Shown here: positions 54,273 through 62,740 of the stretch, piece by piece
Layout of the letters: the number at the start of each line of letters is the position of its first letter
How positions within the stretch are numbered: position 1 is the first letter of the stretch
From: Pseudomonas fluorescens
GTDB lineage: Bacteria; Pseudomonadota; Gammaproteobacteria; Pseudomonadales; Pseudomonadaceae
Assembly (NCBI RefSeq): GCF_902498065.1
Contig: NZ_CABVIR010000010.1
Span: 147,299-211,298, forward strand
Length of the DNA: 64,000 bases
Reading direction: 5' to 3'
Position numbers and translations under genes: made by a program
The notes under the pieces: model-generated
The model's input: only the letters and a program-made list of their open reading frames with translations
Told to the model about the DNA's origin: nothing
Database searches by the model: none

Positions 54273-54587
54273 TCAGGCGCTGACTTTCAGTCCAATCAGT
54301 CCGGCAATGATCAATGCCACGCTGGCCAGCCTGAACAGTGCCATGGACTCACCAAACAGGATGATCCCGGCGATGACCGTGCCGACGGCACCGACGCCGG
54401 TCCAGATCGCATAGGCCGTGCCCAAGGGCAATTCCTTCATCGCCAGGCCGAGCAGGCCAAGGCTGATGGCCATCGCGGCAACCGTCAACGCAGTAGGGAG
54501 AGGACGGCTGAAACCATCGGTGTATTTCAGCCCGACAGCCCAGCCCACTTCGAACAGGCCGGCGAAAAACAGAATGATCCAGGACAT
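54273..54587 (-). CDS. gdx: guanidinium exporter (SMR family, formerly SugE)
   Basis: 104-residue four-helix small multidrug resistance protein, in the Gdx rather than the EmrE branch: FAGLFEVGWAVGLKYTDGF with Glu13 as the proton/substrate site, KELPLGTAYAIWTGVGAVGT and ILFGESM. The guanidine-II riboswitch in its leader shows that guanidinium is the physiological substrate. GGAGGT lies five to ten bases before the ATG. It works as an antiparallel dimer in the inner membrane. Confidence 0.94.
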   Translation of the reverse strand: MSWIILFFAGLFEVGWAVGLKYTDGFSRPLPTALTVAAMAISLGLLGLAMKELPLGTAYAIWTGVGAVGTVIAGIILFGESMALFRLASVALIIAGLIGLKVSA

Positions 54588-54604
54588 GAGAGACCTCCAT
54601 CGAT

Positions 54605-54660
54605 TGACGGGGTCGTCCCCAGATTAATGACTCGATCGAGCCGCGAGGTCGTCCTCACGT
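54605..54660 (-). ncRNA. guanidine-II (mini-ykkC) riboswitch
   Basis: On the minus strand two short hairpins carry identical ACGA loops: GAGG-ACGA-CCTC (54656-54645) and GGGG-ACGA-CCCC (54620-54609). Paired stems with ACGR loops are the defining structure of the mini-ykkC/guanidine-II class. The second hairpin ends 12 bases before the GGAGG ribosome site of gdx, consistent with control of translation. Confidence 0.93.
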
Positions 54661-54706
54661 TGCGCCGTATGGTGCCCATCATTAACCCGGGGATCAAGTT
54701 TGGCGC

Positions 54707-55672
54707 TTATTCAGTCACTTGCCGAGCCGCCGTTTCCCGATCTTCTTTCTCACTCATCCGGCGGAAATACGTCGAGAGCAGCGCTCCGGAAATGTTGTGC
54801 CACACACTGAACAACGCGCTCGGCACCGCCGCCAGCGGCGAGAAGTGAGCACTGGCCAGCGCGGCGCCCAAACCGGAGTTTTGCATGCCGACTTCCAGCG
54901 CCAGGGATTTACGCTGAGCCAGGGGCAGCTTGAACAGCCGTCCGGTGAAGTACCCGAGCAAGTAGCCAAAGCTGTTGTGCAGCATCACCACGGCCATGAT
55001 CAGCAGGCCGGACTCGGCTATTTTCGCCTGGCTGGCAGCGACGACAGCGGTGACGATGATCACGATGCTGACCACGGAAACCAGCGGCAACACGTCCACC
55101 GCGTGGCGAACCCGGTCGCCTAGCAGGCGCTGAGCGACCACGCCGAGCACGATGGGCAGCAGCACCACCTGCAGGATCGACCAGAACAGCTCCATGAATG
55201 ACACCGGCAACCAGGCCGAAGCCAGCAACCAGATCAACGCCGGGGTCAGCAGCGGAGCGAGGAGGGTGGTGACGGCGGCGATGGCCACCGACAGCGCCAG
55301 ATCCCCGCGGGCGAGCCAGGTCATCACGTTCGAGGAGGTGCCGCTCGGGCAGCAGCCGACAAGAATGACGCCGACGGCAATTTCCGGCGGCAAGTGGAAC
55401 ACCTGGCAGAGCAGCCACGCCACACCGGGCATGATCACAAAATGCGCAACGACGCCCAGCGCCACGCGCCACGGATGGCGGGCGACTTCAGCGAAATCTT
55501 CGAGTTTGAGGGTCAGGCCCATGCCGAACATCACCAGCCCCAGCAAGGGGACGATGGCGCCTTTCAGGCCGATGAACCACGCCGGTTGCATGAAGGCCAC
55601 GACGGCGAAAATCAGAACCCAGTAAGCGAAGGTGTTGCCGACAAAGCGGCTCAATGCAGCCAGTGCACGCAT
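54707..55672 (-). CDS. bile acid:sodium symporter family (BASS) transporter
   Basis: 321 residues, about ten membrane helices. The conserved core GVILVGCCPSGTSSNVMTWLARGD and the crossover region EVGMQNSGLGAALA are the BASS signatures. In bacteria such carriers move pantoate, pyruvate or other organic anions; substrate unknown. The ATG at 55672 follows AAGGATCAGGCC; upstream in-frame codons start in the REP region. The TGA lies 47 bp before the riboswitch on the same strand, but the riboswitch leader probably has its own promoter. Confidence 0.88.
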   Translation of the reverse strand: MRALAALSRFVGNTFAYWVLIFAVVAFMQPAWFIGLKGAIVPLLGLVMFGMGLTLKLEDFAEVARHPWRVALGVVAHFVIMPGVAWLLCQVFHLPPEIAVGVILVGCCPSGTSSNVMTWLARGDLALSVAIAAVTTLLAPLLTPALIWLLASAWLPVSFMELFWSILQVVLLPIVLGVVAQRLLGDRVRHAVDVLPLVSVVSIVIIVTAVVAASQAKIAESGLLIMAVVMLHNSFGYLLGYFTGRLFKLPLAQRKSLALEVGMQNSGLGAALASAHFSPLAAVPSALFSVWHNISGALLSTYFRRMSEKEDRETAARQVTE

Positions 55673-55710
55673 GGCCTGATCCTTATTATTAAGTAGCACT
55701 GCAAAAACCA

Positions 55711-55803
55711 CTGTGGGAGCGAGCCTGCTCGTGAAGGCGGTTCATCATTCAACACTTATGTCGTCTGACACTCCGCTTTCGCGAGCAGGCTCGCTCCCAC
55801 AAT
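55711..55803. repeat. REPIN
   Basis: TGTGGGAGCGAGCCTGCTCG and its reverse complement at the two ends; the left copy has one mismatch in the second hairpin arm (GTGAAG instead of GCGAT). Confidence 0.88.
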
Positions 55804-55818
55804 GGGTATCACCTGTTG

Positions 55819-56739
55819 TTAGATCCCTTGCGGAGTCTCTTCACCGCCCAGCGCTTCAACCAGCGCCGGGAGGAAGTCGCCGAAAGTCAGCATCATCAGG
55901 GTGAAACTGGCATCCAGCTGGCCGAGGGCCTCTTCGCCGCCGTCCTGTTCCGCCTGATCCTGCAGCAGGTCTTCGAACTTCAGGCGTTTGACCACCATCT
56001 TGTCATCGAGGACGAAGGACAGCTTGTCCTGCCAGGCCAGCGACAGCTGAGTGACCACTTTGCCGGTGCTCAGGTGCAACTGGATTTCTTCGCTGGTCAG
56101 GTCCTGACGCTTGCAACGCACGATACCGCCGTCTTCGTGGGTGTCGCGCAGCTCGCACTCGTCCAGCACAAAGAAGTCATCCGCGGCTTTCTGGGTGGTG
56201 ACCCATTCCGTCATGGTGGCGGTCGGGGACATTTTCACGGTCAACGGACGTACCGGCAGGGTGCCGATCACTTCACGCAGGGTCGACAGCAGGTCTTCGG
56301 CACGTTTCGGGCTGGCCGAGTTGACCAGAATCAGACCTTGTTTCGGCGCGATGGCAGCGAAGGTCGACGAACGACGGATAAAGGCGCGCGGCAGGAAGGC
56401 CTGGATGATTTCATCCTTGATCTGGTCGCGTTCCTTTTTGTAGACCTTGCGCATTTGTTCGGCTTCGATCTCTTCGACCTTTTCCTTCACGGCGTCGCGC
56501 ACGACGCTGCCGGGCAGAATGCGTTCTTCTTTACGCGCGGAGATCAGCAGGAAGTCGCCGCTGACGTGCACCAGTGGTGCATCTTCGCCCTTGCCGAAGG
56601 GCGCGACGAAACCGTAGGTGGTCAACTCCTGGCTTGCACATGAACGCGCCAGTTTGGTGGCCAGTGCAGTTTCCAACGCCTCGGCATCAAAAGGCAGATC
56701 TTGGGTCAGGCGATAGATAAGCAGGTTTTTGAACCACAT
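55819..56739 (-). CDS. rdgC: recombination-associated protein RdgC
   Basis: 306-residue ring-forming DNA-binding protein that restrains RecA loading. It starts MWFKNLLIYRL, the invariant N-terminus, after AAAGGAGAGACTCGCC, so the frame start at 56763 is not used. FGKGEDAPLVH, RKEERILPGSVV and the late LSFVLDDKMVVKRLKFED are family landmarks. Confidence 0.95.
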   Translation of the reverse strand: MWFKNLLIYRLTQDLPFDAEALETALATKLARSCASQELTTYGFVAPFGKGEDAPLVHVSGDFLLISARKEERILPGSVVRDAVKEKVEEIEAEQMRKVYKKERDQIKDEIIQAFLPRAFIRRSSTFAAIAPKQGLILVNSASPKRAEDLLSTLREVIGTLPVRPLTVKMSPTATMTEWVTTQKAADDFFVLDECELRDTHEDGGIVRCKRQDLTSEEIQLHLSTGKVVTQLSLAWQDKLSFVLDDKMVVKRLKFEDLLQDQAEQDGGEEALGQLDASFTLMMLTFGDFLPALVEALGGEETPQGI

Positions 56740-56849
56740 GGGGCGAGTCTCTCCTTTATACAAAGTGGGGCATTATTCTCTTCGTGGCGCCATAGGCCAA
56801 CCCTTCTCTAAGCCTTTGGAAGGCCTGAAAAAATTATTTAAAAAAGTGC

Positions 56850-56878
56850 TTGCCAGAGGTGAGGTCGCTCCGTAGAAT
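56850..56878 (+). promoter_or_regulatory. sigma-70 promoter of the first tRNA pair
   Basis: TTGCCA (56850-56855) and TAGAAT (56873-56878) separated by exactly 17 bp, 21 bp before the tRNA, with an A/T-rich UP-like stretch (56829-56846). Confidence 0.75.
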
Positions 56879-56899
56879 GCGCGCCACACCGAAAGTGAA

Positions 56900-56975
56900 G
56901 GGTGATTAGCTCAGCTGGGAGAGCGTCTGCCTTACAAGCAGAATGTCGGCGGTTCGATCCCGTCATCACCCACCA
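56900..56975 (+). tRNA. tRNA-Val (TAC)
   Basis: 76 bases, GGGTGAT/ATCACCC acceptor stem, anticodon stem TCTGC-CTTACAA-GCAGA with anticodon TAC, T-loop GGTTCGATCC, encoded CCA. Confidence 0.97.
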
Positions 56976-56994
56976 TTCGCTTCAAGTGTTACGC

Positions 56995-57071
56995 GCAGCG
57001 GTAGTTCAGTCGGTTAGAATACCGGCCTGTCACGCCGGGGGTCGCGGGTTCGAGTCCCGTCCGCTGCGCCA
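56995..57071 (+). tRNA. tRNA-Asp (GTC)
   Basis: 77 bases, GCAGCGG/CCGCTGC acceptor stem, anticodon GTC in CCTGTCACG, encoded CCA. 19 bases after the tRNA-Val gene. Confidence 0.97.
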
Positions 57072-57115
57072 TATTCGGTAACCTGGAACGCTGAACGCCA
57101 GGTCACCACGGAAAA

Positions 57116-57138
57116 GCCCGCTAACGCGGGTTTTTTTC
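57116..57138 (+). terminator. terminator after the first tRNA pair
   Basis: CCCGC-TAAC-GCGGG followed by seven T. Confidence 0.8.
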
Positions 57139-57259
57139 TGCCTGAAGTTCCTGCAGGATGCGTCGTTTCACTGGTTTTCAGATTTTTTTGAATTATTTAT
57201 CAATTAAATCAACACTTTATGAAAATCTGTGGCACAATGCGCCCCGCAACGAAGGTAAA

Positions 57260-57335
57260 GGGTGATTAGCTCAGCTGGGAGAGCGTCTGCCTTACAAGCA
57301 GAATGTCGGCGGTTCGATCCCGTCATCACCCACCA
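57260..57335 (+). tRNA. tRNA-Val (TAC), second copy
   Basis: Sequence identical to the copy at 56900, offset by exactly 360 bp. The upstream promoter is more AT-rich and less canonical. Confidence 0.97.
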
Positions 57336-57354
57336 TTTACTTTCAACGCTACGC

Positions 57355-57431
57355 GCAGCGGTAGTTCAGTCGGTTAGAATACCGGCCTGTCACGCCGGGG
57401 GTCGCGGGTTCGAGTCCCGTCCGCTGCGCCA
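57355..57431 (+). tRNA. tRNA-Asp (GTC), second copy
   Basis: Sequence identical to the copy at 56995. The 40 bases after it (ATATTCGGTAACCTGG...) are also identical to those after the first copy. Confidence 0.97.
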
Positions 57432-57471
57432 TATTCGGTAACCTGGAACGCTGAACGCCAGGTCACCACGG

Positions 57472-57498
57472 AAAAAGCCCGCTTTAAGCGGGCTTTTT
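57472..57498 (+). terminator. terminator after the second tRNA pair
   Basis: AAAAAGCCCGCTT-TAAGCGGGCTTTTT, perfect stem with T run. Confidence 0.9.
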
Positions 57499-57535
57499 GC
57501 TGTCTGGGGTTTGGCTTTTTTGCTGGCTCCTACTG

Positions 57536-57562
57536 AAAAAGCGACCTTCGGGTCGCTTTTTT
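57536..57562 (-). terminator. bidirectional intrinsic terminator
   Basis: AAAAAGCGACC-TTCG-GGTCGCTTTTTT, 14 bases past the stop of the minus-strand catalase-like gene. Confidence 0.88.
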
Positions 57563-57575
57563 CGTTTGTGCCTGC

Positions 57576-58745
57576 TTACTGTTCGGCGTTTCTGCTGTGC
57601 CGGTAATCGCTGACTGCCTCGTAAACAGCTTTGCGCAAGCGGTTGATGCCGCCAATCGGGCGATGGGCCTCCACTCCGAACCATGGATTGAATGACTGGT
57701 TGTCGCATTGCAGGTTCAGCGCTGGCGTGTCGAAGTCCTGAGCGGGTACGTTGATCCGCGCCACTGTCTGGAAAGGCGCGTCGCTTTCCCTCCATTCAAC
57801 ACTGGTGTCTTCGATCGGCATGTACTTGTCTGCATCTTGCTGCTGGATTTGCAGTACAAAACAGGCGGGCGCACGGTCGGTCGACAGCTGCTGGTTCAGC
57901 GCATTGCGCAGAAAGTTCGGTAACTTCTGGTTTTGCGCGGGCAGGGCGTAGGCCGGGCAATTGGCCGGGGCGGGCATGACCCGAAACTTGGCATTGGCCT
58001 CACCGAATTTGTAGGGCGAAACCGAAAAGTACGTCGTTTGGGTCGGGCTCGGTGGTGGCGGAGAAAGCGTCGCCAAGGCGATAAACAGATGACGAACCTG
58101 CCAGGTGCGTGGATCCCAGCCCGGAAAGAACGCCATTACCTTTTTTCCGTCAGCCTGAGCGGCGACATTCTGACGATACTCGGCGACATCGCTGACAAAG
58201 AAGTTTGGATGGCTGAACATCACGAAGTCCTGCTCGCCGCGACGCTGTTGATCGCTGAGCAGTTGTTTGCCTGGCACATCGAGCAGTTTGATCGCCATGC
58301 CCCGTGCATCGCGGATGCTGTCGAATTGCGGGTAAGCATTGCCGTTGGACAGGCGCAACGTCGCTTGCCAGGTCTTGCCCGGCTCACTGAACACACCTTG
58401 ACGCAACTCTGCCGCGAGATCCGGCAACACCTGCACCTCGGCCTTCACGCAGCCATGGGCCTTGGCATGGGCATCACGTAGATAACGGGTGCTTTCGCGG
58501 TGTTGATCGACAATCCGCACGGCGGTCTGGATCACATCCTGGGTCATGGCGGCCTCGCCATCCGGAATCTGCTCCAGTGCCGAGACCGGTCCACGGTGCT
58601 GCCAGGCAAACCAGGCAGTGGCCAGTGCCCAGCCGAGCAAACCGATGCACAGCAGAATCAGCAGGGTTTTGCCAAGCAGGCGGCCCAGCCACAACCAGAA
58701 CCGGGCGAGCATCGGCAAATCCTTCTTGAAGGTGGTCATGATCAT
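57576..58745 (-). CDS. membrane-anchored catalase-like haem protein
   Basis: 389 residues. One N-terminal membrane helix (about 25-47) anchors a catalase-fold domain. The catalytic-His region HAKAHGCVKAEV, the DSIRDARGMAIKLLDVPG strand and YFSVSPYKFGEANAKFRVMP are the family landmarks. It is shorter than true catalases and of the small catalase-like group, some of which are peroxidases or allene-oxide-type enzymes rather than catalases. Its ATG overlaps the stop of the RoxA-like gene by four bases (ATGA), so the two are coupled. Confidence 0.85.
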   Translation of the reverse strand: MIMTTFKKDLPMLARFWLWLGRLLGKTLLILLCIGLLGWALATAWFAWQHRGPVSALEQIPDGEAAMTQDVIQTAVRIVDQHRESTRYLRDAHAKAHGCVKAEVQVLPDLAAELRQGVFSEPGKTWQATLRLSNGNAYPQFDSIRDARGMAIKLLDVPGKQLLSDQQRRGEQDFVMFSHPNFFVSDVAEYRQNVAAQADGKKVMAFFPGWDPRTWQVRHLFIALATLSPPPPSPTQTTYFSVSPYKFGEANAKFRVMPAPANCPAYALPAQNQKLPNFLRNALNQQLSTDRAPACFVLQIQQQDADKYMPIEDTSVEWRESDAPFQTVARINVPAQDFDTPALNLQCDNQSFNPWFGVEAHRPIGGINRLRKAVYEAVSDYRHSRNAEQ

Positions 58746-60559
58746 GGTAATTGCGCCTCCAGCGGGCCGCCCAGCACTTTCAGGTACTCCAGCAACGCCC
58801 AGCGTTCCTCGGGTTGCAGGAGTCGGCCAATCACCCCGTTGCCGTGTTTACCGGCGCGGAACTCATGGCCACTGTTGTGGTTGCCGGTAAGGCGTGTATC
58901 GAACAGGAAGCCGTTGGTGAAGGCTTCGGTGCGATAGCCCAGATGTTTTGGGTCGTACTCGAATGTGCCTTTATAGAAGGTGGCCGCGCGTTCGTATTGG
59001 GGCGAGAGCAATTGATAAATGCTCGGCACCGATCCGTTGTGCAGGAACGGCGCTGTCGCCCAAACGCCGGCCAACGGCCGAGCCTTGTAGGCGACCTTTT
59101 CACGAACGCCGATCGGCAGGCCGAAGCCGTCGAGCCGGGGTTTCTCCACTGCTGTGACCTTGGCCTCCCGGTAAGCCCTGTCCTCGACGAAAGCCGTGAC
59201 GTAGGCCAGCCCCTTGGCCACCGAAAGCTGACTCAGGTCCAGCGGTTCTTCCGGTGTCGGGTGCAGCTTCACGTCCATCTGTGCCAACTCCGTCGGGTCC
59301 CATTGCAGCGCGGTCAGGTCGAAACGGTGGCTGGCAATGTTGTTCGCTGCAGTTGGATCGGTGCCGATGACGTCGACGGGCAGCATGTGTAACTGCTGCA
59401 CCCAACGCTCGCCTTCCTGGGTTGTCCGTGGGACGTGGCAGCCCGCGCAGTTTTCCGTAAACAGCGCTCGGCCCTTGGCCGCGAGCGGTTTGTCGATGGC
59501 TCCGAGCAGATCTTCCGGCCAGGCCGGCGGTTTGAGTCGCTGCAGGGTTTCTTCGATCTGGTGTAAGTCGCGCACCCGGACGCTGGACGGGTAGCGATAG
59601 TCGCCCTTGAGTGGCTGCCCATTGCTGTCGAAGAAACTCAGCGTGGCGCCTACCCCCAGGGCCTCGCCGATGTTGCGAGCCATCGGCTGCTGTGCCGAAC
59701 CGTTCCACTGCACCCAATCGAAGGTCCACATGTCCCACAGTTGTGGATAATCGACAGGCGCGTTGGCTACCCGATAGTTGGTGGGTGATATCGCGTCACC
59801 AAAACTGGCGTTGGCAATACGCCCGAACGCATCGGTACGGCCAGGGCCTTCCTCGGTAGGGTAGAGCCCACGGTGAGTGTCGTTCCAGGCGACTTTCAGG
59901 AAGGTGTCGAGAGAGGTCTTGAAGTCTTTGCGCAGTTGTTGATGCCGGGCGTCGTAGTCCTGGCCCAGCACGTTGCGAGCGAAACGCTCGAATTTCCATG
60001 GGTTGTAGTAAGTCGAAGCGAGACTGGCGACCAGTGCCTGTCCGAAACTGCCACCGCGCAGTGTAGGAACGCTGGAAGGCAAGACATGCTGCGCCGAACC
60101 GCCATCGATGCGGATAGCCTGGCCGTTGAAACGCAACTCGCCGGTGTGGCAGGCGGCACAGGTGATGTCCAGAAACTGGTCCGGGTTGCCTGGGTTTTGA
60201 TGGCGGGCAAAGCCCACGGGCAGGTTGCCGGGGTTATTGGGCGTGGCTTTCTGCGCGGGATCGACCAGAAAACCGAAGCGCGCGAGGTATTCCGGAGCGG
60301 CGAACCGCTGTTGCGAAAAAGGCAGTTCGAGCGCGGTGAACCAGTCGTAGCGCAAGCCTTTGACTTGAGTGCCTTGGGGCGTGAAGTAATAGGTCTGGCG
60401 GTCCGTTGCGCTCCACTGCTCCAGGTAATGCACCTGCTGCGCGGGCGTCCAGGTCGGCAGTTTCGGGTTGGCGACGTAATACAGAATCACGGCCAGGCAC
60501 AGGCCCAGCAACGCAACGATCAGAACCAGCAAGCGATAAAAGAGGCCCAAGATAAACAT
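58742..60559 (-). CDS. di-haem cytochrome c protein, RoxA-like / MauG-CcpA superfamily
   Basis: 605 residues with an N-terminal membrane helix (about 8-30) and two c-type haem sites: CAACH at 134-138 and CAGCH at 371-375. The region MWTFDWVQWNGSAQQPMARN resembles the RoxA family of haem dioxygenases (rubber oxygenase), and FLHNGSVPSIYQLLSP is a late di-haem-peroxidase motif. The protein sits in the periplasm tethered to the inner membrane. It is probably an oxygenase or peroxidase acting on an unsaturated substrate. Coupled to the catalase-like gene. Confidence 0.85.
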   Translation of the reverse strand: MFILGLFYRLLVLIVALLGLCLAVILYYVANPKLPTWTPAQQVHYLEQWSATDRQTYYFTPQGTQVKGLRYDWFTALELPFSQQRFAAPEYLARFGFLVDPAQKATPNNPGNLPVGFARHQNPGNPDQFLDITCAACHTGELRFNGQAIRIDGGSAQHVLPSSVPTLRGGSFGQALVASLASTYYNPWKFERFARNVLGQDYDARHQQLRKDFKTSLDTFLKVAWNDTHRGLYPTEEGPGRTDAFGRIANASFGDAISPTNYRVANAPVDYPQLWDMWTFDWVQWNGSAQQPMARNIGEALGVGATLSFFDSNGQPLKGDYRYPSSVRVRDLHQIEETLQRLKPPAWPEDLLGAIDKPLAAKGRALFTENCAGCHVPRTTQEGERWVQQLHMLPVDVIGTDPTAANNIASHRFDLTALQWDPTELAQMDVKLHPTPEEPLDLSQLSVAKGLAYVTAFVEDRAYREAKVTAVEKPRLDGFGLPIGVREKVAYKARPLAGVWATAPFLHNGSVPSIYQLLSPQYERAATFYKGTFEYDPKHLGYRTEAFTNGFLFDTRLTGNHNSGHEFRAGKHGNGVIGRLLQPEERWALLEYLKVLGGPLEAQLP

Positions 60560-60819
60560 CCTTGTCGATTTGTCGCTCTCTTATGCCTGAGCTGCAAACG
60601 TGCGGCAAGTAGCCATTACGCCAAGTATTGTGGGACAGGTCAGTTGTGTCGGTGAGGCGAAGATGACAGAAGCTTCATCACCCGATTCCGGAAATGCGTT
60701 AAAACACCTGAACTTATCAGAAGTTTCCTGCTCTCATGCCGGTAGCCATTGGTCGTGGCCGCCTGATAAGCTCGCGGCTTTACTCGATTGCCCTTTAGGC
60801 GCATGAACAAGGAAATAGC

Positions 60820-61536
60820 ATGAAACAGCATCGGTTGGCGGCGGCGGTGGCCCTGGTTAGCCTGGTACTTGCGGGTTGTGACTCGCAGACCAGCGTAGAG
60901 CTGAAAACCCCGGCGCAAAAAGCTTCCTACGGGATTGGCCTGAACATGGGCAAGAGCCTGGCTCAGGAAGGCATGGATGATCTGGACTCCAAAGCCGTTG
61001 CCCAGGGCATTGAAGATGCCGTCGGCAAGAAAGAACAGAAGCTGAAGGATGACGAATTGGTCGAAGCCTTCGCGGCACTGCAGAAACGTGCTGAAGAACG
61101 TATGGCCAAAATGAGTGAAGAGTCGGCAGCCGCCGGCAAGAAGTTCCTCGAAGACAACGCCAAGAAAGCCGGTGTTACCACCACTGCTTCGGGCCTGCAG
61201 TATGAAGTGGTCAAGAAAGCCGACGGCGCACAGCCCAAGCCGACTGACGTAGTGACTGTTCACTACACCGGCACCCTGACAAACGGCACCGTCTTCGACA
61301 GCTCCGTCGAGCGCGGCAGCCCGATCGATCTGCCGGTCAGCGGCGTGATCCCGGGTTGGGTCGAAGGCCTGCAACTGATGCACGTTGGCGAGAAGTACAA
61401 ACTGTACATCCCTAGCGAACTGGCTTACGGCGCCCAAAGCCCAAGCCCGGCGATTCCAGCCAACTCGGTGCTGGTTTTCGAGCTGGAGTTGCTGGCAATC
61501 AAGGATCCGGCAAAACAAGACGACGCTGCCAAGTAA
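60820..61536 (+). CDS. FKBP-type peptidyl-prolyl isomerase lipoprotein (Mip/FkpA-like)
   Basis: 238 residues. The lipobox LVLAGC (Cys20) is followed by an N-terminal dimerisation helix (about 28-115) and an FKBP domain (about 128-228: VTVHYTGTLTNGTVFDSS, GVIPGWVEGLQLMHVG, YIPSELAYG and ELELLAIKDP). An AAGGAAATAGC ribosome site precedes the ATG. It assists folding of envelope proteins. Confidence 0.93.
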   Translation: MKQHRLAAAVALVSLVLAGCDSQTSVELKTPAQKASYGIGLNMGKSLAQEGMDDLDSKAVAQGIEDAVGKKEQKLKDDELVEAFAALQKRAEERMAKMSEESAAAGKKFLEDNAKKAGVTTTASGLQYEVVKKADGAQPKPTDVVTVHYTGTLTNGTVFDSSVERGSPIDLPVSGVIPGWVEGLQLMHVGEKYKLYIPSELAYGAQSPSPAIPANSVLVFELELLAIKDPAKQDDAAK

Positions 61537-61553
61537 TTAGCGCCTGTCCTGAC

Positions 61554-61585
61554 AACAACGCCTCGCCTATGCGGGGCGTTGTTGC
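61554..61585 (+). terminator. terminator-like hairpin after the FKBP gene
   Basis: CAACGCCTCGC-CTAT-GCGGGGCGTTG; the T run is short, so efficiency is uncertain. Confidence 0.6.
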
Positions 61586-61786
61586 ATCTGGCGTCCGGCA
61601 AGGGTAAACAAAGCGAACGGATGTTGCAGGCAGGAGTCATAGCCATTGAGAGCGCCTGCGCTAGCGGCGCCGGAGCGCCAAGTCAATGAAATCTTGGGTT
61701 TTTTTATGTGAGTAAAAAACGCCCGATCTGAGTTGAGCCCTTATGAAACGGGGCTTTCAGCGGTGAAATGCAGGTCTGTTCACAAG

Positions 61787-61811
61787 GTTATCCACAATTT
61801 GTGTGGATAAC
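61787..61811. promoter_or_regulatory. two perfect DnaA boxes, head to head
   Basis: TTATCCACA (61788-61796) and its reverse complement TGTGGATAA (61802-61810) form the perfect inverted repeat GTTATCCACA-ATTTG-TGTGGATAAC, 19 bases upstream of the ykvA-like start. Confidence 0.6.
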
Positions 61812-61829
61812 ATTTCAGCGGGAGGAAAG

Positions 61830-62285
61830 ATGAAAACGCCTTGGAATTTTGCTCGTTTCCTGCCATTGGCCGGACGCCTGCTCGCCCGTGGACGATTGCC
61901 GACGCTGCTGTTCGCGGTGGCCAGCAAAGGTGCCAGCCAGGGTAACCGTTTGGGCAAGCTCAAAGATGACCTGCGTTTGTTGCAGGCGCTGTGCCTGGCT
62001 TACTGGCGCGGTGAATATCGGGCCATCAGCCCTAAAGCGCTGATCTCGGTGGTGGCAGGTCTGATGTACTTCCTGAGCCCGGTGGATGCTATTCCTGATT
62101 TCATTCCGGTGTTCGGCATGCTCGATGACATCGCCGTGCTGGCCTGGCTGATGAAGGTCCTCGACGACGAACTCAACGCCTTCCGGGCCTGGCGCAACCG
62201 CCAGTTGCCGGAGAAGCTCGCGGTGGTCGAGCGTTTGCCCGCTACCCCGGAGCAACTTCAGCTGCAGGGTCCGAAAAATAGCTGA
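61830..62285 (+). CDS. YkvA family (DUF1232) membrane protein
   Basis: 151 residues. The DUF1232 core SPVDAIPDFIPVFGMLDDIA (about 87-106) is intact. GGAGGAAAG precedes the ATG at 61830; an earlier in-frame codon at 61803 would begin within the DnaA-box hairpin flank. Family function unknown. Confidence 0.88.
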   Translation: MKTPWNFARFLPLAGRLLARGRLPTLLFAVASKGASQGNRLGKLKDDLRLLQALCLAYWRGEYRAISPKALISVVAGLMYFLSPVDAIPDFIPVFGMLDDIAVLAWLMKVLDDELNAFRAWRNRQLPEKLAVVERLPATPEQLQLQGPKNS

Positions 62286-62398
62286 GTCGATTCAGGATCA
62301 TCCCTATATTCATGCCCCCGCGACCTTGGCCGCTGTTAGGATTACACTTCTAAGGAAAAGCGCCGACTCGCTAAGTGTCGTTGTCCTACGGGGAAGTC

Positions 62399-62740
62399 AT
62401 GGATATTCAGATAATCACACGCGAAGGCGAGCCCGAGTATGCGGTTGTTCCGTGGGCTCAGTATCAGGCTCTACTCAAAGCAGCAGGTATCGATCAACAA
62501 CCGTCGCGGGTCGCCCCGGAGCGTCACGCGGCAACACCAGACCAGATTCTTCCGGGTCTGGATCAACTACGCAGTTTGCGCGAAGGGAAGGGCATCGCCA
62601 TCGAGGCGCTGGCCCGCACGGTAGGCATCAGCCCGTCTTATCTGGCCTTGATCGAAAGTGGCGAGCGTCAACCCGACGCAGCGATTCGCCGCAGCCTGGC
62701 CTGGGAATTGACGGTGCCAGGGTGGAGGGATGAATCGTGA
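62399..62740 (+). CDS. HTH (XRE) protein with antitoxin-like N-terminal segment
   Basis: 113 residues. An N-terminal strand-helix segment (IITREGEPEYAVVPWAQYQA) like those of Phd/HigA-type antitoxins is followed by an XRE helix-turn-helix (about 55-108: LRSLREGKGIAIEALARTVG, SPSYLALIESGER). GGGGAAGTC precedes the ATG. Its last four bases (GTGA) overlap the next gene. DNA binding is likely; whether it is an antitoxin is not shown. Confidence 0.82.
   Translation: MDIQIITREGEPEYAVVPWAQYQALLKAAGIDQQPSRVAPERHAATPDQILPGLDQLRSLREGKGIAIEALARTVGISPSYLALIESGERQPDAAIRRSLAWELTVPGWRDES

Noticed and set aside
60600..60806. 68-codon frame upstream of the FKBP gene
   Set aside because: No ribosome site and no family resemblance; probably leader DNA.
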